A stretch of DNA of 64,000 nt, taken from assembly GCF_018614575.1 (NCBI RefSeq), contig NZ_JAGGOJ010000010.1:62001-126000 (forward strand), in the 5' to 3' direction. Below are positions 9,701 through 16,343 of the stretch, piece after piece. The notes below the pieces were generated by a model. That model was not told the DNA's origin and made no database searches. It worked only from the letters and a program-made list of their open reading frames with translations. The translations under genes and the position numbers were made by a program. The DNA comes from Streptomyces sp. ISL-10 (GTDB lineage Bacteria; Actinomycetota; Actinomycetes; Streptomycetales; Streptomycetaceae). Every line of letters begins with the position of its first letter. Within the stretch, counting starts at the first letter, position 1.

Positions 9701-9848
9701 GCGCTCCCTGACCCGGCGTGCCGCGGGAGACCCGCAGGGCGCCGTGGCGGACATCGACAGGGCGGTTTCCCTCTATGCGGCACGGTACGCAGCGGGGCAC
9801 CCCGACCTCGAGCGGGCCGAACGGGTGCGGCAGGAGATCGCCCCGTAG
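6780..9848 (+). CDS. Large NB-ARC/TPR NTPase with TIR-like N-terminal domain and membrane helices
   Basis: The 1022-residue protein has this order: basic N-terminus, two hydrophobic segments (about 42-58 and 68-85), and a TIR-like alpha/beta domain (about 115-235; VALCYLPGERTWADW, then VLVRAGFTVLRRGGL). The NPHFTDRDAALATLARCL linker typical of actinomycete NB-ARC/TPR proteins follows, then Walker A GLPGVGKTQTALEF (about 320) and Walker B RWLLVYDNVE (about 390). A GLPFALEYVGAYV helix follows, and TPR repeats fill about 680-1020. Such NLR-like proteins act in signalling or antiphage defence. A catalytic Glu in the TIR-like part cannot be assigned with confidence, so NADase activity is open. It stands alone, 3 kb from another TPR-NTPase. 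Confidence 0.7.
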   Translation: MSALPDPGADDLDPASAPLVPTARDTVTPRSRANARNRVVRFAMPSVIALGGALASYASVGEGFAGSPSLSQVVATGLTACITYLGAAAVTDGGAVSPGRADDPHGVQDVPPEQRTVALCYLPGERTWADWTATVLVRAGFTVLRRGGLPPQDEGMEQAAQQLLDGADSALILLPEIPPQDLPRYADWLNQLVAAHEEGEPIGWIRYGSLDLWDNGPTGAVNPLEALPHDACLDLSSGEPDVVASTLVTRLHRLGLRPGGAVTDVALLAAGLSYPAWGAAITNFPPRNPHFTDRDAALATLARCLLSDDGGPRPDAGGLVGLPGVGKTQTALEFGHRFASHYDVVWWVNAERQVSLSGQLSELARALGAEEVPDLTVMLTRLWAALRGRSRWLLVYDNVEQPPDVSTIWPRASNGDVLITSRNPNWGSLGVTRVPLKTFDLDDGEAFLLKRTRESDRDAARDVTARLGGLPFALEYVGAYVEERRASLAGYRALLGEGPRHMSSTADTDWYASAMATSWNVSFDQANDEDPHVRALLSVFSFLAPDGIPRDMVPVHIGVVGGERGGLPATRAEYDRAVAVLVRLSLVDATEDRITIHRLAQEYVLSRMTGPEEQRWAVCSALMLVSAAFPMEPLSPASWVTCRRIMPHVLELTESRAAHYPLLRERCPAVLGSLLLRAGRYLHLRGEHGPARGLLEQALDVESSRAEPDRLARAMVLAALGRVYYHQAELADARRVTEQAIAVAVGELSEQDHFVGRLRLHLSRILRELTAFEEAEQLAGEVLEHLRQSDGERHPLVAEAWATYGDALWRRGRLREAADAYREALEVRSALPGTPAIDMATCHKHLGIISRELDDLDVAEQELRTARTLLIADYGVDYGENHRDVIDVDGHLAEVLRRSGRLEEAYGLLRRVVAVREEEFQDHPDVAGSLTKLGALLRDQGRYEESESVLSRAVAMFERCMGSEHPYVADAAVERSLTRRAAGDPQGAVADIDRAVSLYAARYAAGHPDLERAERVRQEIAP

Positions 9849-10106
9849 CAGCGGGTCCATCACCGAAGTGTCGGCCACACCGTCATCGCTACTGATCATT
9901 TCGAGGCACCTTCCCGGAGGCCGGTCCGAGCGGTCAGCCGTCACTCACCGTGCGCGCTTCACGGAAGTGGAGCCAGAACCCGTGTTGTGACAGCACCCTG
10001 CCTTCGTCGTGGGCCGGGCGTGCTCGGCAAGAGGCAGCCTGCCCGTTGGTGGGGCGGCCCGATAATGCCTGGCGGCTGGGCGTTCGGTTGGGCAAGGTGC
10101 CGGGTG

Positions 10107-11330
10107 ATGAGCGGTGAATACGAGATGTCATATGCCTGCCTCGACTCTGTCGAGGGCCTGCTGCAGCGGGGGCGTGGCCTGGGCGCGGTACGAGCGCTCC
10201 AAGGCCCGCAAGGGGCCGCCGTGTTCGTGTACGACGGGATTCGCCGCGACTGGCGGTGGGACGCAACCGACGACCGCGCTCCGTACCTGGCGAGCCTGGT
10301 CAGGGGCCTGGAGCTGTCGCCGACGCCGGTCATCGGCCAGTTGGCGGAGGACGAGGAGTCGTGCTCGCGAGCCTGCGAGGTGCTGGAACTGCTGGCACTC
10401 GCCGGATCGGACGAGGCCCGGGAGGGGCTTCGGACGTATATCAGGGAAGGGAAGCACTGGGTCCGCGTCCTCGAGTCGGTCTCGGCCGGCTGGCCGACCG
10501 TGTGGTGGGACGACCTCGGTGACGTTGCACGCGCCCGGATCGGCGAAAAAGCGGAGCTTCCGTGGTACTTCGAACCGTGGACCCGCTTCGGGATCGAGGT
10601 GCAGACCCGCCCGTTCGTTCCGCGGCCGTGCCTGGCAGGGCTCAGCGACGACGAGCTCCTCGCCCTGCTCACCGGCAGCACTGCCGAAGGCAACGTAAAG
10701 GTCGACGCGCTGCGTGCGCTGAACGGCCGGGAGCCCGTCGAGGAGCTGATCCCGCTGGTCCCCTCGCTCGGCACCCCGGACGGCCGCCGGCCTTTGCCCC
10801 TGCTCACTCGGGCGGTTGAGCGCCTCGGCGCCCTCGCGATCCCGGCGGCGCGGGGGTGGGCACAGGACGGACGCCCGTGGCTGGCTCAGTTGGGAGCGAA
10901 CGTCCTGGCCGACCACCCCGGTCCCGAGGCACTTCCGGGACTCGTGGAAGAACTCGCCCAGCAGTGGGCAGCGCGGGCCTGGTGCGGCCCCCAACGGACG
11001 GCGCAGCGTGTGGGCCGGTTGGGGACCGACGCCGCCGGGGCTGTCCCCTACCTGCGGCGCTTCTGGCTGCACACTCCGCACTCGTACGAGCGGGCCGCAT
11101 ATCTGGAGGCGCTCGCCGCCATCGACCGGAGTGGGCTGGACTACGCGTACACCGAGTCCCTCTGGGACTGCGAGGAGACGGCACGGCTGGTGGGGATTGC
11201 CTCGGCACCGGCCGGCCCGGAAGCCCTGGAGCGGATCGCAGCACTGCGCGACGACCCGATGGAGACGCCCGAGGTACGAGCAGCAGCCGCAGCACGGCAG
11301 GCGTCGATCACCAACTCCGTGTCTGTCTGA
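10107..11330 (+). CDS. HEAT-like repeat hypothetical protein
   Basis: This soluble 407-residue protein has no signal peptide. Its second half is built of short amphipathic helix pairs with leucine/alanine periodicity (ALRALNGREPVEELIPL; ALPGLVEELAQQW; AVPYLRRFWL; ALERIAALRDDP), the look of HEAT or armadillo repeats. The N-terminal half is Trp-rich and unassigned. An ATG at 10107 (or the GTG immediately before it) follows AAGGTG. The frame stays open upstream to 9987 but without coding signal. HEAT-like proteins are usually binding scaffolds; no partner is identified. A broken gene of a related helical-repeat type lies at 24143-24345. Confidence 0.55.
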   Translation: MSGEYEMSYACLDSVEGLLQRGRGLGAVRALQGPQGAAVFVYDGIRRDWRWDATDDRAPYLASLVRGLELSPTPVIGQLAEDEESCSRACEVLELLALAGSDEAREGLRTYIREGKHWVRVLESVSAGWPTVWWDDLGDVARARIGEKAELPWYFEPWTRFGIEVQTRPFVPRPCLAGLSDDELLALLTGSTAEGNVKVDALRALNGREPVEELIPLVPSLGTPDGRRPLPLLTRAVERLGALAIPAARGWAQDGRPWLAQLGANVLADHPGPEALPGLVEELAQQWAARAWCGPQRTAQRVGRLGTDAAGAVPYLRRFWLHTPHSYERAAYLEALAAIDRSGLDYAYTESLWDCEETARLVGIASAPAGPEALERIAALRDDPMETPEVRAAAAARQASITNSVSV

Positions 11331-11399
11331 CGGACCAGCTCGGCAACTGGGTACCTCCCATTGCGTGGTTCGGGAGCGCGGAGCGACCGATGTGCCCGG

Positions 11400-11981
11400 C
11401 TACCGGCCTTCTTCCTTTGCCTTGCGGCTGCGGTAGGTGCGCATGGCGACCTGGGCTCCGCATCGATTCGGACTGCAGTAGGCCGCGGAGGAGTTGCGCG
11501 TGCGGTCGTAGAACCCGAGGTGGCACGGCGGGTTTCGGCATGCTTTGAGGCGCATCCAGGAGCCGCGCAGGGCTACTTCGGACGCTGCGGCGAGCATCTT
11601 TGCGAGCGCGCCCCGCACCCCGCTCTGGGTGGGCGCGAGGTGTACGCCGGAAGCGGTGATGACCGGAGCAAGGGGATACAACTCCGCACTGCGGCGCAGA
11701 TACTCCTCGGCTCCGGTTCGGCCCTGGTCGTCCTGCTCGCCCGCATGGGCCAGCAGGACGAGGACCAAGGCGTCCCTCAGCTCGCGTGCGGCGGCGGCAT
11801 CGGCATCGGTGACCAGCGATCCGGAGTCGATCAGATCCTCCTGCCGCAACCACCGTGAAAAGGCGGCCCCGTCGAGGAGTTCCTCACGCGTGCCGTCGAT
11901 CGCACGGGTGTTGACGAAGGTGAGTACGACCTCAGCCGCGGCCGAAGGGCTGAGCGTCGTCCGGCTTGCATCCATGGCCAT
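11400..11981 (-). CDS. CGNR zinc-finger (ABATE-type) putative regulator
   Basis: The 193-residue protein has an N-terminal ABATE-like domain (VVLTFVNTRAIDG, helical to about 120). Its C-terminal treble-clef finger has two Cys in CRNPPCHLGFYDRTRN and two in YCSPNRCGAQ, then a basic tail MRTYRSRKAK. The family hallmark CGNR reads CGAQ here, but the four presumed zinc ligands are present. Family members are predicted DNA-binding regulators. The ATG at 11981 has TACACT ending 7 nt upstream and no ribosome site, suggesting a leaderless mRNA. It is divergent from the SDR gene at 12088, with an operator-like palindrome between them, so it may control that gene. Confidence 0.65.
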   Translation of the reverse strand: MAMDASRTTLSPSAAAEVVLTFVNTRAIDGTREELLDGAAFSRWLRQEDLIDSGSLVTDADAAAARELRDALVLVLLAHAGEQDDQGRTGAEEYLRRSAELYPLAPVITASGVHLAPTQSGVRGALAKMLAAASEVALRGSWMRLKACRNPPCHLGFYDRTRNSSAAYCSPNRCGAQVAMRTYRSRKAKEEGR

Positions 11982-12051
11982 GAAGCCCAGTGTACCCGAG
12001 GCAAGAGAGGCGTCATTACAGAGGGACATAGACATCAGGGCGACAGTGCGC

Positions 12052-12087
12052 TTGTTAGTTATGAGCTAAGCGCTTATGGTCATAACC
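12052..12087 (+). promoter_or_regulatory. Promoter with nested palindromic operator, leaderless SDR gene
   Basis: TTGTTA (12052-12057) and TATGGT (12075-12080) are 17 nt apart; the ATG at 12088 follows 7 nt later. Overlapping them is a dyad GTTATGA (12058-12064) / TCATAAC (12080-12086) around a perfect 10-bp palindrome TAAGCGCTTA (12067-12076). A repressor bound here would block RNA polymerase. The divergent CGNR protein is one candidate. Confidence 0.55.
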
Positions 12088-12951
12088 ATGACGAACGACA
12101 GCGACACCTCGAACACTGCCCGCACCTGGTTCATCACCGGCTCCTCTCAGGGCCTCGGTCGCGCATTGGCAATCACCGCCCTCGACCGCGGCGACCGCGT
12201 CGCGGCCACTGCCCGCCGGCCGGAGTCGGTCTCCGACCTCGTCGACCGCTACCCCGGCCAGGCCATCGCGCTCGAACTCGACGTCCGAGACGAAAGTGCG
12301 GCACACCGCGCCGTCGAGCAGACCCTCGCCGCCTTCGGCCGCATCGACGTGGTCGCCAATATCGCGGGATACGGACTGTTCGGCGCCGTCGAGGAGGCGA
12401 CCGACGCACAGGCCAGGGCCATCTTCGACACCAACGTCTTCGGCCCGCTGAACGTGCTACGCGCGACGCTGCCCGTCCTGCGAGGGCAGCGATCGGGCCA
12501 CATCCTCCAGGGATCCTCGCTCTACGGGCAGTCGGCGCACCCGGGCGTCGGCCTGCTCGCCGCCGGCAAGTACGCGCTCGAAGGACTGTCCGACGCCCTG
12601 GCTGCCGAACTCGCCCCCCTGGATGTCAAGGTCACCCTGATCGAGCCGGGCTACATGGGGACCGGTTTCCTGTCCCACCTGGTCTTCGCCGAACCCACCC
12701 CCGACTACGACCGGACCGTCCGCGCCGTCCACAGCTCGCTCGGTGAACTGTCCCCTGAAGCGTTCGTCGATCCCGCCCGGGTCGCCGAGGCCGTCATCAC
12801 CGCCGTCGACGCCGAGCAGCCGCCCCTGCGCCTGACCCTGGGACGCGCGGCGGAGGACGGCATTCGCGGCGCCCTCGGCGCACGCATACGCGAACTGGAT
12901 GCCTGGACGGACATCACCCGGAGCGTGGACGGCGCTCCCCGAGGGTCCTGA
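12088..12951 (+). CDS. Short-chain dehydrogenase/reductase lacking the catalytic Tyr
   Basis: The 287-residue SDR has a clear Rossmann fold: cofactor loop TGSSQGLGR (about 17-25), NIAGYG (the NNAG position) and a serine in QGSSLYG. At the catalytic YxxxK position the sequence is LAAGK, so the usual Tyr is Leu while Lys is kept. The family normally uses Ser-Tyr-Lys for hydride transfer. The protein may therefore be a non-catalytic or altered SDR, although a nearby Tyr (KYALEG) follows the Lys. The ATG at 12088 is chosen over the in-frame ATG at 12076 because the latter lies inside the promoter and operator. A hairpin terminator follows the stop. Confidence 0.7.
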   Translation: MTNDSDTSNTARTWFITGSSQGLGRALAITALDRGDRVAATARRPESVSDLVDRYPGQAIALELDVRDESAAHRAVEQTLAAFGRIDVVANIAGYGLFGAVEEATDAQARAIFDTNVFGPLNVLRATLPVLRGQRSGHILQGSSLYGQSAHPGVGLLAAGKYALEGLSDALAAELAPLDVKVTLIEPGYMGTGFLSHLVFAEPTPDYDRTVRAVHSSLGELSPEAFVDPARVAEAVITAVDAEQPPLRLTLGRAAEDGIRGALGARIRELDAWTDITRSVDGAPRGS

Positions 12952-12965
12952 CCAATCGGGCCGGG

Positions 12966-12989
12966 CGGCCTTCGGGTGACCGAAGGCCG
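12966..12989 (+). terminator. Hairpin terminator after SDR gene
   Basis: A 10-bp perfect stem (CGGCCTTCGG paired with CCGAAGGCCG) encloses a GTGA loop, 14 bp after the SDR stop. There is no T-run, as is common in actinomycetes. Confidence 0.6.
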
Positions 12990-13264
12990 GCAATCGGCTC
13001 CGGCAGCCCGACGGCAAACGCCGGGCGCACCCTGGGGATCTTGATGACAAACCGAAGCCTGCCCATGTGACGTCCATCGCGGCCAGCTTGGCGACCCGCC
13101 TCCTTTGCCGCCATACCTGGATTCTGTCCGTCCACTGCTTGGCCCCGCCATTTCGGTCGAGGCAGGGCCAGTTGGTGGTCTGGAGCGCGTAAGTGTCTTT
13201 TGAGCTGGGATGATTGAACCGTGTCGGGGGGGTTCCGCCGTTCCCAGCGGAAGGCGAAACCACC

Positions 13265-13437
13265 CTAGTAGGGTGCGGCGGCCTGTTCCTTCTCGAAGTG
13301 GCAGGCCACCAAGGTTGCGTCGATGTCCAGGACCAAGCCGGGCAGAGCACGGCGGCCGGCCCGGACAGCGGGTATGCCCTCACCGTTTTCGGCGGCCTGC
13401 AGCCACGGCAGGACGAGTCCAACGCCGTGATCACACC
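13265..13437 (-). pseudogene. IS1380-family transposase fragment
   Basis: About 55 residues of open frame read VLPWLQAAENGEGIPAVR and then LPGLVLDIDATLVACHFEKEQAA, ending at a TAG (13267-13265). The LDIDATLV-H-EKE block is the first catalytic-Asp region of IS1380-type DDE transposases. Neither the start nor the rest of the roughly 450-residue protein is present. Degenerate sequence follows down to 12990. Confidence 0.6.
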
Positions 13438-13450
13438 AGCCACATCAAGA

Positions 13451-13888
13451 TCATCGCATCGGGGTCAGGCGGAGGTCCCCAGCCCAGCTCTCACAACGGA
13501 CCCGACCGGTGGGGAAGGAGAGCTCCAGGGCGACGCGTCCCGTGTGCGGTTCGTGGTCTTCTCGCACCGCCAGAACGCTCTCCCCGATGTGGTATGCGAA
13601 CGGCGTCTCCTTTCCGATCGCTCCCGTTGTGATGAGCCCCCAGTTGCCCACGTCATAACCGGCGTGCGGCTCCGACACCTCAACGACCAGACACCAATCT
13701 GACCCGGTCGTGATGTGAACGGCACCATCCCGGTCACCGATCAGCCACACATCCATCGGGCCCGCCGGTTCATAGCTGCCGTACAGGTGCCACGACGCGA
13801 CGACCTCCGCGAGTCGACGCCCTACCAGGCTCTGGGCACTCGCCCCAGCGCCATGAAGCGGGCACTCGTTCGACTTCTGCGACTCCAT
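13451..13888 (-). CDS. Conserved-looking hypothetical protein
   Basis: This is a 145-residue soluble protein, not recognised. Coding character is good across the frame. Features include an amphipathic start (SLVGRRLAEVVASWHLYG), an acidic beta-rich middle (MDVWLIGDRDGAVHITTGSDWCLVVEV) and a Gly-rich turn DVGNWGLITTGAIG. It has no signal peptide, membrane helix or cysteine motif. It may be an immunity- or SMI1-like small beta protein, but nothing proves that. It stands alone between a transposase fragment and the MerR gene. Confidence 0.45.
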   Translation of the reverse strand: MESQKSNECPLHGAGASAQSLVGRRLAEVVASWHLYGSYEPAGPMDVWLIGDRDGAVHITTGSDWCLVVEVSEPHAGYDVGNWGLITTGAIGKETPFAYHIGESVLAVREDHEPHTGRVALELSFPTGRVRCESWAGDLRLTPMR

Positions 13889-14041
13889 CGGCCGACAGTA
13901 CCGCCGCCAGCCGGCCTTCCAGCTCAGCCTTGTACGGCACGAGCCTCACCTGGTGGCCGCATCCTTGGCGAGGGAGAAGGGCAGGAAGGCCACTTGGTCG
14001 CACGCGTCGGGTCGTGTTCTCTTCGGCTGGCGACCGAAGTC

Positions 14042-14773
14042 TCATCCGTGCTTGCGGAGGTACGCCTCCAGCTCGGCGGCCCCGGTCAGCATCGCCCGCC
14101 CGCGGGCGGACAGCCGGCCGCGCCAGTCGCACAGTGCGGCCTCCAGCGGCTCCAGCCCGCCGGCCGCCCGCACCTGGGCGATCAGCGGGGAGATCTGCTC
14201 CAACAGGTAGCCGCCCCTCCTGAGCTGGTGGGCCAGCTGGGCGTCGCGTACATCGGCCTCGTCGTAGACGCGGTAACCGGTCAGCGGGTCGCGGCGCGGG
14301 CGCACCAGCCCGGCGCGCTCCCATTTGCGCAGCGTCGCGGGCCGGATTCCGAGCTTTACCGCCAGCGGCCCGATGAACGTGCCGCCGGGCCCGGACACCG
14401 CGGCCGGCTGGGACGCCGTGGTGGCCTCCAGGTCGCGGAGGGCGCTCTCCACGGCCTGGAGGGTCCGGCGGTCGTCGCGGAGTTGGGCGTGGCTCTCGTC
14501 GATGAGGCGGAACGCCTCCTCGGTCGCGCCCTCGTTCACCGCCCGCATGATCGCCGTCGCCGTCTGGTGGCCGTGGCCGGGCACCAGGGCGAGGAACGCG
14601 CGCAGGGCCTGCGCGTGCAGCGGGGTATAGGTGCGGTAGCCGTGGGCTGTGCGACCGGCGGCCGGAAGGATGCCGACCTCCTCGTAGTTCCTGACCGCCT
14701 GCGTGGACAGACCGTGCCCGCGCGCCAGATCAACCGGCCTGAGACGCTCACTGCTTTGAAGGTTTCGTCCCAT
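14042..14773 (-). CDS. MerR-family regulator with two HTH domains (TioE-like)
   Basis: The 243-residue protein contains two MerR-type winged helices. The first is about residues 12-80 (LSTQAVRNYEEVGILP, then GYRTYTPLHAQALRAFLAL). The second is about 135-200 (IRPATLRKWERAGLVRP, then GYRVYDEADVRDAQLAHQL). This tandem layout is that of the TioE-type MerR subfamily. There is no Cys metal site, so it probably senses an organic compound or acts as a drug-responsive activator. It is divergent from the erythromycin-esterase-like gene, with a perfect dyad between them. It most likely controls that gene and itself. The ATG at 14773 follows an AAGGA site at short spacing. Confidence 0.75.
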   Translation of the reverse strand: MGRNLQSSERLRPVDLARGHGLSTQAVRNYEEVGILPAAGRTAHGYRTYTPLHAQALRAFLALVPGHGHQTATAIMRAVNEGATEEAFRLIDESHAQLRDDRRTLQAVESALRDLEATTASQPAAVSGPGGTFIGPLAVKLGIRPATLRKWERAGLVRPRRDPLTGYRVYDEADVRDAQLAHQLRRGGYLLEQISPLIAQVRAAGGLEPLEAALCDWRGRLSARGRAMLTGAAELEAYLRKHG

Positions 14774-14811
14774 GGTCCTTGCCGATATCGCTCGGAAGTT
14801 TCAAACGAAAG

Positions 14812-14829
14812 TTCAACGATACCGTTGAA
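14812..14829. promoter_or_regulatory. MerR-type operator dyad upstream of esterase gene
   Basis: TTCAACG (14812-14818) and CGTTGAA (14823-14829) form a perfect inverted repeat with a 4-nt centre, ending just before the ATG at 14833. A partial copy (AGTTTCAA) lies about 12 nt upstream. It sits between the MerR gene and its divergent neighbour. Confidence 0.6.
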
Positions 14830-14832
14830 GGC

Positions 14833-16035
14833 ATGGCTACTGACATCAGGGAAACCATCCATGCCGTCGAGGCGGCCGCCGTCATGAGGCTGCTCCCGGC
14901 ACGGCCGCGGCTGCTCGCCCTGGGCGAACCAACCCACGGCGAGGACACTCTGCTCGACCTGCGCAACGAGCTCTTCCGGCAGCTCGTCGAGGAGGAGGGC
15001 TACCGGACGATCGCGATCGAGAGCGACTGCATGATGGGTCTGGTCGTGGACGAATACGTCACCTCGGGCACGGGCACCCTCGACGAGGTCATGGAGCGCG
15101 GAATCAGCCACGGGTGGGGCGCGTCCGCGGCCAACCGCGACCTCGTGCGCTGGATGCTCGCCTACAACGACGGCCGGCCCGCGTCCGAGCGGCTCCGCTT
15201 CGCCGGTTTCGACGGCCCGCTGGAGATCACCGGCGCCGCGAGCCCCCGGCAGGCCCTCATCGCACTCCACGGCTACCTCTCGGCCCGGGTGGACGCGGAC
15301 CTGCTCCCCTGCACCGCGGAAACGCTCGACCGCCTGCTCGGCCCCGACGACCGGTGGACCAATCCCGCCGCGATGAGGGACCCGGCCCAGTCCGTGGGGC
15401 AGTCGGCCGAGGCCAGGGAGCTGCGGCTGCTCGCCGACGATCTGGGGGCGCTGCTCGACGAGCAGACGCCCCACCTGATCACGGCGACATCGCGGGACGA
15501 CTGGGACCGGGCGCGCCTGTACGGGCGTACCGCCACCGGCCTGCTGCGCTACCACTTCTGGATGGCCGACACCTCACCGAGCCGCATGACGCGGCTGGTG
15601 GGCCTGCGGGACCGGATGATGGCCGACAACCTCCTCGCCGTCGTCGCACGGGGTCCGGCACTGGTCCACGCCCACAACGGCCATCTCCAGCGGCACAAGA
15701 GCACGATGCGGATGGGCGGCCTGCCGCTGGAGTGGTGGAGCGCCGGCGCGCTCGTGAGCACCCACCTGGGCGAGGGGTACGCCTTCCTGGCTACGGCTCT
15801 CGGCACGATCCGGCACCAGGGAGTGGACACCCCGCCGCCGGATACCGTCGAAGGGCTCCTGTACGCGCTCCCGGAGGACCGCTACGTCGTCGACGCTCCC
15901 CGTCTGGCCACCGCCCTCGACGACACGAGGCCCGCCCCCCGCGTGTCCCCCTACTTCGGCTACTCCCCACTTGACCCGGCCCACCTGGCCGAAAACGACG
16001 GGATCGTGTTCGTCAAAGACGTCTCGCAGAGCTAG
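14833..16035 (+). CDS. Erythromycin-esterase-family hydrolase
   Basis: This 400-residue soluble protein carries the landmarks of the Ere family: ALGEPTHGED with His35, TIAIESDC with Glu63, and HAHNGHLQRHK with two His near 279-281. Ere enzymes open the macrolide lactone ring, but many homologues have other or unknown substrates, so resistance is not proven. The ATG at 14833 has GAAGG just upstream (14827-14831). It is divergent from a dual-HTH MerR gene with an intervening dyad operator, which suggests induction by a small molecule. It has no signal peptide and should act in the cytoplasm. Confidence 0.7.
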   Translation: MATDIRETIHAVEAAAVMRLLPARPRLLALGEPTHGEDTLLDLRNELFRQLVEEEGYRTIAIESDCMMGLVVDEYVTSGTGTLDEVMERGISHGWGASAANRDLVRWMLAYNDGRPASERLRFAGFDGPLEITGAASPRQALIALHGYLSARVDADLLPCTAETLDRLLGPDDRWTNPAAMRDPAQSVGQSAEARELRLLADDLGALLDEQTPHLITATSRDDWDRARLYGRTATGLLRYHFWMADTSPSRMTRLVGLRDRMMADNLLAVVARGPALVHAHNGHLQRHKSTMRMGGLPLEWWSAGALVSTHLGEGYAFLATALGTIRHQGVDTPPPDTVEGLLYALPEDRYVVDAPRLATALDDTRPAPRVSPYFGYSPLDPAHLAENDGIVFVKDVSQS

Positions 16036-16343
16036 TGCCACCATCAGCAGTCCGGCCTGCCGGGGCACCCCGGATACGCGGGAGCGTCCCGGCCGTCAAC
16101 GGCGAATACGACCGCTCCCATCGCCGACGCGCCGTCAGCCGCCCACCAGGGCCGACGAAGGCTTAGCGCACGATCTGACACGGGTGTTCCTCAGACCCCG
16201 AAACGGAGGCTCAGCCTCGGTTCCGCGGGCCGTAGAGGGCAGCAGCAGTCCCCGTGGCCAGGGCCCAGTAGCGGTCCCCGTAGGACCAGTGCCACCACTT
16301 CCCTGATGATTAGATGTGTTCAAGCACCGGGGAAGGGACGAGT
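16036..16343. other. Intergenic region left of the recombinase element
   Basis: 308 bp without a coding frame. It includes the candidate left attachment repeat (16302-16316) and the GAAGGGA ribosome site at 16332-16338 for the first recombinase. Confidence 0.4.
16302..16316 (+). repeat. Candidate left attachment repeat of recombinase element
   Basis: CCTGATGATTAGATG here and CCTGTTGATTAGCTG at 22346-22360 are direct repeats matching at 13 of 15 positions. They bracket the four-gene recombinase operon. The A/T-rich core stands out in this high-GC DNA. The role as an att or target-site repeat is an inference. Confidence 0.35.

Noticed and set aside
12076..12090. ATG at 12076 as SDR start
   Set aside because: It lies inside the promoter and operator; the ATG at 12088 has the correct leaderless spacing.
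16314..16343. ATG at 16314 as start of recombinase 1
   Set aside because: No ribosome site; the GTG at 16344 has GAAGGGA 5 nt upstream.
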